Shown here piece after piece: positions 21,433 to 34,515 of a DNA stretch of 64,000 nucleotides. Position 1 is the stretch's first letter, and every line of letters starts with the position of its first letter. Origin of the DNA: Epiperipatus broadwayi (Eukaryota; Onychophora; Udeonychophora; Euonychophora; Peripatidae); assembly GCA_028023455.1 (NCBI GenBank), contig JAQFVV010012416.1, positions 1,977,767 to 2,041,766 of the forward strand, in the 5' to 3' direction. The notes beneath the pieces are model-generated. The model made no database searches, was not told the origin of the DNA, and was given only the letters and a program-made list of their open reading frames with translations. The position numbers and the translations under genes are program-made.

Positions 21433-23057
21433 CCCCCTTCAGTCTGAACCGCCTCTGAAAGCCCCTGAACAAATTTTTTTACTTTCAACTTAGTTTGTAT
21501 GGAATCAGTAAGGAGTAGTTATGGTTCTCAGACGATTCGATCTGCCACCTTTTTTTCATTTAAATGAGTTATTACTTTTTTTTCTATGATAGAAATTGGA
21601 TTTTTTATGAAAGTTTTTGTAAAATACTATTTTAATTTTTTTACTTTTCTTTTGTTTTTTAGATTTAATGACCGTAAGTCATGTTTCACGGTTGATTGCT
21701 TTAGTTTTACAGCTTCAAATTACGTTTATCTACAGAGGGGCTTTTATAAGCCCTCTTTCTAAAAACTTATTTTTCCAAACAAAAAATAAGTCAGAAGAAG
21801 GAAAGTAAAAAAATGGATTATATTAAAAAACAAAAGGATTACTGTTACTTTTATTTCCTATAATAATCACGTTTGATGCCTTCATAACTGAAGTCAAATT
21901 TGAAACTGATGCTAACATTTAGCAAGGATTCTGTGAGTATTGAATTAGTTTTATTATTTATTTATTATTATTATTATTGTTTTCAATAATTAAATGTATA
22001 AATAAATATTGTATATATGTGATAAAATACATTTCAATAATATAAAAACGTTTATTTGAATTTTTTCTGATGTAGTTTTAGAAACTCTTTTTGTATATAC
22101 AATAGAATTTTAGATAAAAACACATTTGAATAATGTTAAAACTTTTTTTTTGAATTAGTTTGGTGACCTAGTTGTTATTACTTTTTTTTATATATAAATG
22201 TAGAAATAATATATATATGATCGAATACACGTGAATAAACACATGCACATCCATCCTCATCACATATCCTCAGCCATCCACTCTCATATTTCATTTCCCA
22301 CACACATATATAATCAGTGCTCATAATAAATTTGTTTATTTTGATATTTATTGATTTTTTTTCTTCATTTTATCTGGGAGAAATTTGTGTTTAATATTTA
22401 TTTTTTGAGTACATTCTATTTACTTGAAAAGAATACACATTTTAGGGCACAAACAATTTTTCACTAATATAATAAAAGTAATATATAAAAATAATATAAT
22501 ATACTATACATTACATCACAATTTACTAAAGTCCTCAACATCTTGTAAATTATTCAGGTTATTATTTTCCCCACTAAAACCCGAACATATTTCTAACAGA
22601 TACCTGCATGCAGAGAACCCCAAATGAATTCTAGCATATACTCTGTTGCAAAAGTAGTACATCTGGTGCAGCTAGTAAAAATGGAAATTACCAATCACAA
22701 TGTTTTTGTAATTTTTGCGTAGAAAAATTATCTCAGGTAAGACATATTATATATTATTTTTTTCAGCATATTGAGACGCATGTGATGAAGCTGTCTATGA
22801 AATTGTAATTTTAAGTTATACCTTTCAAAACTAGGAATTTTTGAAACAATGTAAAAATAAATGTTTAAAAATGTAAAAAAATACCCTTTTATATATATTT
22901 TTTTAATGATTATTTTACCAGCTTTATTACATTCTTTCATATTTCCATTTACTAAAAATGTATATATATTTATATTTATTGTAAGAAATTTGATTTAAAA
23001 TGATATGTCCTGTAATTTTTTTTTTTAATTTAAAATGGCCACTCAGGATTCAAAGAG
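21433..23057 (+). mobile_element. piggyBac-like array unit 1
   Basis: Left end CCCCCTTCAGTCTGAACC, right end (reverse complement) CTCTTTGAATCCTGAGTGG. Both keep the C-Y-C-Y-TTGA-R-TC pattern of the 17010-18779 termini. Non-coding body in order: a T-rich tract ending GTTTTTTAG (acceptor-like, ~21662), AT microsatellites, a CCATCCACTCTCATATTTC/ATAATCAGTGCTCA block, a satellite-like segment (~22400-22530), a segment with GTAGTACATCTGG, and CAGGTAAGAC (donor-like, ~22733). It is 1625 bp with no transposase. Confidence 0.8.
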
Positions 23058-24184
23058 ATAATATAGTAATACATCATAATTTACTAAAGTTCTCTTTGCA
23101 TATTGTCTCATAAGCTGTTCTTACTGTTTGATATTTATTTGAGTACACTTTTTACTTGGAAAGATTCCATATTTTAGGTCACACTCCATTTTTCAATAAT
23201 ATAATTAATATAAAATATAATATAGTAATACATTACAATTTACGAACGTTGTCTTTACATTCTGTCTCATAAGCTGTTCTTATTGTTTGATATTTATTTG
23301 AGTACACTTTTTACTTGAAAAGATTGCATATTTCAGGTCACAACCCATTTTTTAATAATATAATATAATAATTAATATATTATAATATAGTAGTATAATA
23401 CAATTTACTAAAGGTCTCTTTGCATACTGTCTCATAAGCTGTTTCTACTGTTTTATATTTATTTGAATACACTTCTCATTTGAAAAGAATGCATATTTTA
23501 GGTCATACCCCGTTTTTCAATAATATAATAGTTAATATATTGTAATATAGTAATACATTACAATTTACTAAAGTCTCTTTGCATACTGTCTCATAAGCTG
23601 TTCTTAATGTTTGATATTTATTTGAGTACATTTTTTACTTGAAAAGAATGCATATTTTACGTGACACTCCATTTTTCAATAATATAATATAATAATTAAT
23701 ATATTATCATATAGTAATAAACTACAATTTATTACAGTTCTCTGTGCATACTGTCTCATAAGCTGTTCTTACTGTTTGATATTTATTTGAGTACACTTTT
23801 TACTTGAAAAGAATGCATAATTTAGGTCACACTCCATTTTTCAATAATATAATAATTAATATATTATAATATAGTAATACATTACAATTTACGAACGTTG
23901 TCTTTACATTCTGTCTCATAAGCTGTTCTTACTGTTTGATATTTATTTGAGTACACTTTTTACTTGAAAAGAATTCATATTTTAGGTCACACCCCATTTT
24001 TCAATAATATAATATATAATAATATTATGATACATTACAATTTACTAAAGTTCTCTTTGCATACTGTCTCATAAGCTGTTCTTACTGTTTGATAATTATT
24101 TGAGTACACTTTTTATTTGAAAAGAATGCATATTTCAGGTCACAACCCATTTTTCAATAATATAATATAATAATTAATATATTA
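23058..24184 (+). repeat. ~160-bp satellite block 2 (7 monomers)
   Basis: Seven head-to-tail monomers recognised by CTGTCTCATAAGCTGTTCTTACTG and GAGTACACTTTTTACTTGAAAA recurring at ~150-175-bp spacing (1127 bp in total). Small indels fall mostly in the AATATAAT-rich part. Confidence 0.9.
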
Positions 24185-25822
24185 CACCCCTTGAGTCTGA
24201 ACCACCCCTGAGAGCCCCTGAACAAAAATTTTGAATTTCAACTGAGTTTGCATGGAATCGGTAAGCAGTAGCCTTACGGTTCTCAGGCCATTTGATACGT
24301 CATCTTTTTCTGATTTAAATGAGGTATTACCTTTTTTTCTACGATAAAAATTGGATTTTTTATGAAGGTTTTTGCAAAATACAACTTTTATTTTTCTTTT
24401 GTTTTTTACGTTTTTAATGACTGTAAATCATGTTTCATGGTCGATTGCTTTAGTTTTACAGCTTCAAAATTACGTTTGTCTATGGAGGGACTTTTATAAG
24501 CCCTTTTTGTAGAAAGTTATTTTTTTAAAAAAAAATAAGTCAGAAGAAAGTAAAAAAAAATGGATTATATCAAAAAGACAAAAGGATTACTGTTAGTTTA
24601 ATTTGTTATAGTAATCACGTTTGATACCTTCATAACTGAATTCAAATTTGAAACTGATACTAACATTTAGCAAGGATTCTGTGAAAATTGAATTAGTTTT
24701 ATTATTTATTTTTTATTATTATTACTTTTCTATATTTAAATGTACAAATAAATAATATATATATATATGATACAATACATTTCAATAATATAAAAACGTT
24801 TATTTGAATTATTTTTCTGACCTAGTTTTAGAACTCTTTATTATATATATACACATACAAAACAATATATATATATATATGATACAATTATATATATATG
24901 CAGAAAAAAATCCATATACGATAAAAATTGATATATATATATATATGTAGAAAACATACATATACAATAGAATTTCAGATAATACATTTGAATGATATAA
25001 AAACATGCACATCCCCCCTCAACATATACCCTCAGCCATCCACTCTCATATTTCATTTCCTACACACATATATAATCAGTGCTCATAATAAATTTGTTTA
25101 TTTTGATATTTATTGATATTTTTTTGTTCATTTTATCTTTGAGAAATTTGTGTTTAATATTTATTTTTTGAGTACATTTTATTTACTTGAAAAAAATACA
25201 CATTTTAGGGCACACACCATTTTCACTAATATAATATAATAAAAATAATAAATAATAATAATATAATATACTATGCATTATATTACTCAACATCTTGTAA
25301 ATTATTCCTCTTATTTTATCCCCCACTAAAAACCAAACATATTTCTAACAGATGCCTGCAAGTAAGGAACCCCAAACAATTCTAGCATATACTCTATTGC
25401 AAAAGTAGTACATCTGGGGCAGCTAGTAAAAATGGAAATTACCAATTGCACTGTTTTTGTAATTTTTGAATAGAAAAATTACCTCAGGTAAGACATATTA
25501 TATCATTTTTTTTCAGCATTTTCAAACGCATGTGATGAAGCTGTCTATGAAATTGTAATTCTAAGTTATACCTTCCAAAATAGAGAATTGGTGAAGCAAT
25601 GTAAAACTAAATATGTTTAAAAATGTAAAAAAAATACCCTTTTTTAATTATTATTTTTGTAATGACTATTTTATCAGCTTTATTACATTCTTTTATATTT
25701 GCACTTACTAAAAATGTATATATATATATATATTTATTGTAATATATTAGAAATTTCATTTAAAATTATATGTCCTGTAATTTTTTTTTTAAATTTATAA
25801 CGGCCGCTCAGGATTCAAAGAG
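24185..25822 (+). mobile_element. piggyBac-like array unit 2
   Basis: 1638 bp, same order as unit 1. Left end CACCCCTTGAGTCTGAACC, right end GGATTCAAAGAG. Flanks ATATATTA and ATAATATAG, when joined, give the normal satellite sequence, so it sits at the same monomer position as the other units. The acceptor-like site has decayed (GTTTTTTACG); the donor-like CAGGTAAGAC is kept (~25486). Confidence 0.85.
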
Positions 25823-26788
25823 ATAATATAGTAATACATCATAATTTACTAAAGTTCTTTTTGCATACTGTCTCATAAGCTGTTCTTAATGTTTGATATT
25901 TATTTGAGTCCACTTTTTACTTGAAAAGATTCCATATTTTAGGTCACACCCAATTTTTAAATAATATAATATAATAATTAATATATTATCATATAGAAAC
26001 ACATTACAATTTACTAAAGTTCGTTTTGCATAGTGTCTCATAAGCTGTTCTTACTGTTTGATATTTATCTCAGTACACTTTTTACTTGAAAAGATTGCAT
26101 ATTTTAGGTCACACCCCATTTTTCAATAATATAACATAGTATAATAATTAATATATTATAATATAGTAATAAATTACAATTTACTAATGTTCTCTTTGCA
26201 TACTGTCGTATAAGCTGTTCTTACTGTTTGATATTTATTTGAGTAAACTTTTTACTTGAAAAAAACAACATATTTTAGGTCACATCCCATTTTTCAATAA
26301 TATAATTAATATATAATAATATTATAATACATTACAATTTACTAAAGTTCCCTTTGCATACTGTCTCATAAGCAATTCTTACTGTTTGATATTTATTTGA
26401 GTACACTTTTTACCTGAAAAGAATGCATATTTTAGGTCACACCCCATTTTTCAATAAAATAATTAATATATTATATAGTAATACATTACAATTTACTAAC
26501 ATTCTCTTTGCACAGTGTCTCATAAGCTGTTCATACTGTTTGATATTTATTTGAGTACACTTTTTACTTGAAAAGAATGCATATTTTAGATCACACCCCA
26601 TTTTTCAATAATATAATATCTAATAATATTATGATACATTACAATTTACTAAAGTTCTCTTTGCATACTCTCTCACAAGCTGTTCTTACTGTTTGATATT
26701 TATTTGAGTACACTTTTTACTTAAAAAGAATGCATATTTCAAATCAAACCCCATTTTTCAATAGTATAATATAATAATTACTATATTA
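25823..26788 (+). repeat. ~160-bp satellite block 3 (6 monomers)
   Basis: 966 bp with six monomers of the same family. One monomer has GTCGTATAAGC in place of GTCTCATAAGC. Confidence 0.9.
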
Positions 26789-27627
26789 GACCCCTCGAGT
26801 CTGAACCGCCACTGGGAGCTCCTGAACAACAATTTTGATTGTCAACTGAGTTTGCATCAAATTGGTAAGCAGTACACTTACGGTTTTTTCTACGATAAAA
26901 ATTGGATTTTTTATGAAAGTTTTTGTAAAATACAATTTTTAATTTTTTTCTTTTTCTTTTGTTTTTTAGATTTAATGACCATAAATCATGTTTCACGCTC
27001 GACTGCTTTAGTTTTACAGCTTCAAAATTACGTTTATCTATGGAGGGGCTTTTATAGACCCTCTTTCTAGAAACTTATTTTTCCAAAAAAAAAATAATAA
27101 TAAATCAGGAGGAAAGTGAAAAAAAAAAGGATTATATCAAAAAGACAAAAAGATTACTGTTAGTTTTATTTGCTATAATAATTACATTTGATGCCTTCAT
27201 AACTGAATTCAAATTTCAAACTGATGCTAACATTTAGCAAGGACTCTGTGAGTATTGAATTAGTTTTATTATTTATTTATTATTGTTTTCTATAATTAAA
27301 TGTACAAATAAGTAATATATATATATATGATAAAATACATTTCAGTAATATAAAAACATTTATTTGAATTATTTTTCTGATTTAGTTTTAGAAACTTTTT
27401 TTATATACGATAGAATTTTAGATAAAAACACACTTGAATAATGTAAAAACTTTTTTTTGAATTAGTTTGGTGACCTAGTTGTCATTACTTTTTTTATATA
27501 TATAAATGTAAAAATAATATATATATGATAGAATACTTGTGAATAATATAAAAACGTTTTTTTGAATTATTTTTCTAACCTAGTTTTAGAACTCTTTATT
27601 ATATATATACTGCAATCTAACTAGAAT

Positions 27628-28090
27628 GAGATGGGGATATGAGAAAGAGAAAAGAGAGAAAGAGAAGAAAACGCTAATAATGAAATGAGAGAGGGGTGTG
27701 AGAAAGAAGAGAAAAATAAAGAAAAAATGAAATGGAGCTAATGATAATGGTAAGCATAAATAACGGAAAAGAAAAAAATCGAGGAAGAAAAGAAATGGGG
27801 AAAAGTAATAGAAATAATATATATAATGGAGACAGAAAAGGAATGAGATGATTGAAAGATATGAAAGAGAGATATAAGAAGATGGAATAAAGGAGAGATA
27901 AATGAAATGAGATGATAGAAGAAACTCTTAACAAATGTTTTAAATAGCTGAGATGATAGAAAGATATGAAAAAGAGAGATATAAGAAGATGGAATAAAGG
28001 AGAGAGAAATGAAATGAGGTGATAGAAAGAAATGAGAAATGACATGAAAAGAAATGGAATAAAATTGAAATGAAATGAAATAAAATATTA
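27628..28090 (+). repeat. Purine-rich tract with ~105-bp tandem repeat
   Basis: The plus strand is almost exclusively G/A with scattered T (GAGAAAGAGAAAAGAGAGAAAG and similar), giving pyrimidine-only frames on the other strand. A block with GAGATGATTGAAAGATATGAAAGA...ATAAGAAGATGGAATAAAGG at 27845 repeats at 27950. No coding function is inferred; the apparent Ser/Phe/Ile-rich frames on the minus strand are artefacts of composition. Confidence 0.75.
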
Positions 28091-31000
28091 ATGAGAGACT
28101 CTTAACGACTCGGCTCAATGGGGTTACAATAAATTTAAAGAAAGAGATGATGATCCAGAGATGTATAGTCAAATAAAGGTCAAATCCAATATTGATGAAC
28201 TATAACTACTACAGCATATTAGTATTTCAATAAACCATGCAAAAGATTATCTAAAATCACTAATCAGTGCTTACCATATTAGTCCTACCAATAGATTACA
28301 CACTCTCTGAATAAGACCTATGATGCTTTGCTTTAAAATATTATCTTACTGAATTATATTTACTAAACAACAAGAGTAAATAACCTCAGGAATTTTAAAA
28401 CTAAAACTCTTGTGCAAAATTAAAGTTTAAGTTAAATTGCCTAATAAAGAATTACTGTGATTAATAAATAAATAAGTGACATCTTAGCTGACCATCAAAT
28501 AATTATGACATGTTCAATCTTAAAATAATAAACAAAACATATATTAATTCACCAAAATTTAAAGGTTCAATTTAAATTTAACTAATAATGGCCTATTATC
28601 TAAGATATTACTTGAGTAGAGAAAAGAGCAAGGGTACTTTTAATGCCTTTCCATACTCACAGACAACCACTAATGACCTCAATAGCAAATGGATTAGAAT
28701 TCTTTAAATATATAAGATTTAAGATGATGATAGACGATGCGCAGTGAATATAAGATAAGGTGCAGCTTTTAAAATAATATTAATTAAAATATTCTTCTGA
28801 AGTACTAATATTGTTAATCTGATATTGCATAATCTTTAGTCTGAAAGATAGACTGATAATTTAAAAAAAAAATAAACTTTTAACTAAGTATTTAATTATG
28901 TATCTGCTATAATGCAATTATCTGTATGTGTGATTCAATGTGAGAATCATTTACTTTAACATAGTTTTTTAATTTTCAAGACAATATCAACTATATTTAA
29001 CTAACTTAGAATATCCTTGTGAATGTCTGAATTGAAGATTCAATAACTTTTAAAATTTTAAGATTTTGTGAACTTGGAACCCAAGATAATAATATATTTT
29101 CATATAAAAGTAAAACAAACAAACAAATCTTTTGAAATAATAATAATTTGATTTATTAATAATGAGAAGAAATGTTTATAAATGTAGTAGAATACAAACA
29201 ATGCCAATACCGCACTAAGATTTAATACAATTATTTGGAGTCTTAACAGTTTTATTTAACTTACACTAATACACTTAATAACCTATAAAGGTTATTCACT
29301 GTTACTTTCTTTTAATAATTATATTTTTCTCAAAAAAAAAATAATTAAACTTTAATTATCATATGTACTTAATAAGCACACTACTATACTTTTTTATTAG
29401 ATTAATTGATAACATTATTGTGTCATCTAATAATCTGAACGACACACAGAACTAGGTTTATATTGAAAACTCTAAGCTTAATTTTATACTCCTCAACTTA
29501 ACAAATGCTAAGCTGAAATAAGCATATTCAACAATACTTTTTAAAAATATCATCACTAGTTTCATGCTATAACTAATATCACCGCTAGATATATCTTTAA
29601 ATCAGATTAAGCTAATATTAAACTAAATTAAGTGTATGGGGTAATCATTCATCAGAGAGCAGTTATACTTTTTTAAATAACTTTAGTCCACATAAAATTA
29701 TTCCCTCAATGTTTTAAAGATAATGACGTAACAGACATACCAATCCAGCGGCAAAATTCTGGATGAAAATATTAAATTAGTATGTGTGAATTGCCACTTA
29801 TACCATATGCATATTTAACATACTTTAAAATAAATATAACTTATTGTTGGTTAGCTTGTGCGTGATAAAACTATCATAGCAACACAATTCAAACATTGAT
29901 ATACCTATGAGCCTTAAATTAGCTACAACTACCTGAAGAAATACATTTCCTCAAACAAGCATATCTTGTCATCACAAATCTAAAACATGCAACATCACCT
30001 ACTATGGTGGAATTAGCATTAAGTCATCATGAATGATAGGCAAAAAATATAAAACTACTAGGCTCCTCAGAACTGGAAATGAATGTGGTGGTTTCCAAAA
30101 TACCTAACTATGAGGCAAAATTAAGATGTTTGGAATTCATCTTCAGTACATCTGGGAACAGGAACACCCACCAGAAAAGCACAATCCTATCATGGGATTT
30201 CCAATGCTTATAAATGTGATCATCATCACTGAAAATACAATACAATATCCTCTTTTTGGGAATAAGCACTATCAAATCATGGAAATGCAATACAATAAGG
30301 ATGCAGGATTTTCTCGACTCCATAAGCATATTCAAAAATTATAAACTAACTCTAGAGGCTAACAAAGACTAACTAATAGCAAGATATATACTTCACCTAA
30401 ACTAACTAAGTTATTTCCAAGAAATTTATAAAATACAAAAAGTATATCCAATGTTCGAACCAACAAAGCAAATTATGTGTCTAATGATTACTGTAGAAAA
30501 TACTTTAAACTTAAATGCATATAAAATTCTAGGCAAGGCACAATGTACACATAACAAAATATTAAATGCTAAAATATAATAACTAGTGGACTTTTAAAAT
30601 TGTAAATTAAATGCAAGAATATTTACTTCTCGATGAATATAAAATATTTGTAGTTATTCTCAATATAACATTCATAAAACAAATAAATGGATATTCTCTG
30701 ATAAACTTCTTTAGTAAATTTAAAATAAAAATTGAGTAAAACATCCCATTTATATGAAAATAAGACTGTGATATTTAAATCTCTATAATAAAATTATTAA
30801 ATAGAAACTAGTTAGTGTAATGCTTGATAAATAAACTAAATCTACTTAAGAATGGCAAAAAAATATTTGCTCATTCAAATAAACCTATTTTGTTTTAAAA
30901 TTAAAACCCTAGTTTACCTGTATATTTATGCATAAGTGTTACAAAAAAAAAAAAAACTAATAGCATAAATATTTTATGGTTTTTTTTTTAAAACCAATAA

Positions 31001-33060
31001 AGAAGACCATAAAAAAAATACTAATACATTAATCTAAGTTCATATTTCCGCTCCGTGACAATTTTTTTCCATTTCATAACGTGTAGACAATTTATCCAGG
31101 TTAAGATATTGATTTGAATTTGAAGCTTCAACTAATACATTTATATACATGGCAATCATTTCCAAACGAAAATGTTCAATAGTTCATTAATATTTTTTTA
31201 AACAATTAAAAAAAAATTGCATATAATAATAATAATAATATATATTTCTTTATCTGAAGTTCTTTATCCTCTTTTAGGAAAACGCTTCTTTTAAAATATA
31301 TAAATAGTTTCCTAATAATATTCCAAGATGTATTTATTTTTAAAATTACTTTCCTTTGCTTACTTTTAAATATGAGTAGAAATTTTTTTACTGTTCAAGA
31401 CATTTCTCCGTTTATATGCTATAAGTAATGCCATAAAGTTATTTTTAAATAACTGGCAAGTATGACCATTTATAATGTACTCAATAATTATTAATTCATT
31501 ATTAATCATTATAGATTGCTTTAAAGTTTTATTTCCAAATACGTGTCCTTTCTTACTGTGTAAATAAGAATTATCCTTTAAAATGTATATATTATCTGTT
31601 TGCGTTTAGCTAAACAAATCATTTTTATATATGTCAAGATATAAGTAATTACTTTTCTTTTTTTTAAAAAAATAAAATAAAAATAATCATCCTTTATAGT
31701 TTCACTGTAATTGAAAGTAGCAGCTTCTTTATAATGTTCTTTTTAAACTTTTTTAAAAAAAAATCTTTTTTTTTTTTACAAATACTTTAACAGGAAAAAT
31801 AATTAGCATTTTATTTTCAAAATAGTTTAATACCACCAAAAAATGATTAATAGTTTATTCCTTAACTTTACTTCCAAGTAAAGAAAAATAAACAAATTAA
31901 AGTCATTTAATATGTGAGACGCTTTAGTTATTCTAGGCATTTTTAGCTATAATTTCTATGCCTCGACTGAAATTCAAATTGTCAGAAAAATGGATTACCT
32001 TTTCTTTTAGCCCTCCTTCATTACAAGACGATTTTAAATATTTTAGACAGACTTGTATTTTTTTAGAAATATCAAGTTCTTAAAAAAAATTACTTTTATT
32101 AATAAAATCTTTAAGATCCATACCAGTTGAATCCAAACAAGATCAGCCCAGGAATGGTCCCTCGATATCCCTTTTATCTCACAATTTTTCATCTACCTAC
32201 AATTCATTTAAAAACCAATAAAATTATTTTTTTATTAAATTTTAATATTCTGACAAACCAGCTATGGAGTCAATCTACTGACGTAATCAATATAATTTTC
32301 CCATACCACGTGACCTTCAGCTGCAAAGCCAAAATTTTAGTATTACAAATCTAAAACAATTATTTTTTAAATGATATTTTACACAACACAATAGTAATAA
32401 ATATAAAATTTAAAGTTATACCCTTATTAAATCCTTAAATATTTCATTAAAAATAATTTTATCCACACATTTGCTTTATTTACTTATTTTAAACAATATG
32501 GGAGTTAAACTATTTTTTTATTCTTATGTTTCCATGTCTCTGCATGCACATATTCTCACATACGTCTGGCGTTACATTAATTGTTTAAAATTATTTTTAA
32601 AATTACAACAATAAAATGTTAATGATTATTTAATTTAACTAACTTTTATAACTAGAATGCTAAACTACAAAACTAATAACAAATATTCTTATTTCTTTTT
32701 TAATAAAAACTTACATATCATTTTTTTAAAATTTATTACTTAGTTATTCCAACTTAATAATAATATCTTATTATTATTCTTTAGACATTAGAATGGATTA
32801 CACGATAGTTATTTTAGAATACATTTAATACTATTTATCAATTCACAATTATTTTTTTAATATTTGCTTATGTTAAATTATTACCTAATATCCCTTATCA
32901 AACCAACTAATATTATTAAAAATATTTTGATTAAACTATTTTAATAATTAATTAGTTTAATTTCCATTTTTATCATCATTATTTTTTTTTTAAATCCAAA
33001 ATTTTAACAAAAATTTAAGCTAAGATAACCTTCATAACCTCTTGGAACTAAATGACACTT
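28091..33060. other. Interior of the 5.46-kb insertion, no gene recognised
   Basis: About 5 kb of AT-rich sequence without domain-bearing frames. Two small overlapping frames near 30110-30340 lack recognisable motifs. Short TAA/AAT microsatellite (31217-31245) and poly-A/T runs are present. Confidence 0.5.
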
Positions 33061-34053
33061 CAGTTAGGTACAATACACATACAAAACAATATATATAAGA
33101 TAGAATTATATATATATTCAGAAAAGAATATATATATGATAGAATTTGATATATATATATATATATATGTAGAAAACATTATACATATACAATAAAATTT
33201 CAGATAATAGATTGGAATGATATAAAACATGCACATCCACCCTCATCATATACCCTCAGCCATCCACTCTCATATTTCATCTCCCACACACATATATATA
33301 ATCAGTCCTCATAATAAATTTGTTTATTTTGATATAAATAAATTTTTTTTGTTCATTTTATCATGGAGAAATTTGTGATTAATATTTATTTTTTGAGTAC
33401 ATTATATTTACTTGAAAAGAATACACATTTTAGGGAACACACCATTTTTCACTAATATAATATAATAAAAGTAATATAATAATAAATATAATATACTATA
33501 CCTTACATTACAGTTTACTAGTCCTCCACATCTTGTAAATTATTCCTGTTATTTTTTTCCCCACTAAAAACCAAACAAATTTCTAACAGATACCTGCATG
33601 CAAAGATCCCCAAATAATTGTCGCATATACTCTGTTGCAAAAGTAGTACATCTGGGGCAGCTAGTAAAAATGGAAATTATCAATCACACTGTTTTTGTAA
33701 TTTTTACACAGAAAAATTACCTCAGGTAAGACATTATATATAATTTTTTTCAGCATTTTGAGACGCAGGTGATGAAGCTGTCTATGAAATTGTAATTTTA
33801 AGTTATACCTTTCAAAATTGGGAATTTGTCAACCAATGTAAAAATAAATGTTTACAAATGTAAAAAAAAAAACCTTTTATAATTATTTTTTTTTGTAATA
33901 ACTATTTTATCAGCATTATTACATTCTTTCATATTTTCCCTTAATAAAAAAGTATATATATTGATATTTATTGTATTAAGTTAGAAATTTCATTTAAAAT
34001 TATGTTCTGTAATTTTTTTTTAAAATTTAAAATGGCCGCTCAAGATTCAAAGA

Positions 34054-34515
34054 CATAATATCATAATTTACTAAAGTTCTCTTTACATGCTGTCTCATAA
34101 GCTGGTCTTACTGTTTGATATTTATTTGAGTACACTTTTTACTTGAAAAGATTGCATACTTTAGATCACACCCCATTTTTCAATAACATAATCATTAATA
34201 TTATAATATAGTAATACATTACAATTTACTAAAGTTCTCTTTGCATGCTGTCTCATAAGCTGGTCTTACTGTTTGATATTTATTTGAGTACATTTTTACT
34301 TGAAAAGAAGGCATATTTTAGGTAACACTGCATTTTTCAATAATATAATATATAATAATATTGTAAAACATTACAATTTATTAAAGTTTCTCTTTGCATA
34401 CTGTCTCATAAGCTGTTCGTACAGTTTGATATTTATTTGAGTACACTTTTAACTTGAAAAGAATGCATATTTCAGGTCACATCCCATTTTTTAATAAAAT
34501 AATAATTAATATATT
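34054..34515 (+). repeat. ~160-bp satellite block 4 (3 monomers)
   Basis: 462 bp, three monomers. The variants GCTGGTCTTACTG and TTTAGATCACACC are shared with block 7, suggesting units 3-4 and 6-7 derive from a common higher-order copy. Confidence 0.9.

Larger units (their letters stand above)
27611..33072. mobile_element. 5.46-kb insertion with ATAC target duplication, unclassified
   Basis: It starts TGCAATCTAACTAGAATG and ends ...CAGTTAGGTACA. The reverse complement of the end is TGTACCTAACTGAAGTG, so CTAACT is shared near both termini. It begins with TG and ends with CA, flanked by ATAC (27607-27610 and 33073-33076). The interior is AT-rich and I recognise no transposase, integrase or RT. 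TG...CA with a 4-bp duplication would fit an LTR-type element, but no long terminal direct repeat is visible. The short imperfect inverted ends fit a non-autonomous DNA element equally well. Confidence 0.65.
26789..34053 (+). mobile_element. piggyBac-like array unit 3, split by a 5.46-kb insertion
   Basis: The left part 26789-27610 and right part 33077-34053 together give one unit of about 1.8 kb: left end ACCCCTCGAGTCTGAACC, right end AGATTCAAAGAC. The break falls in the TATATATAC/ACATACAAAAC microsatellite region, which is continuous in units 2, 4, 5 and 6. The intervening DNA (27611-33072) is flanked by ATAC on both sides. Confidence 0.85.

Noticed and set aside
23058-24184. CRISPR-like repeat array
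   Set aside because: Monomers are contiguous ~160-bp tandem copies without unique spacers, in a eukaryotic genome; this is a satellite.
24809-25116. Tyr/Ile-rich frames in array units (also near 35342-35646 and 44162-44356)
   Set aside because: They translate TATATA/CATACA microsatellites; the repeat across units is DNA-level copying, not coding conservation.
27674-28172. Minus-strand frames rich in Ser, Phe, Ile and Leu
   Set aside because: They are translations of the purine-rich tract; composition alone explains the open frames and there is no domain.
30108-30344. Overlapping ~72-75-residue frames on both strands
   Set aside because: Overlapping antisense frames without recognisable motifs, in the interior of a non-coding insertion; probably chance.
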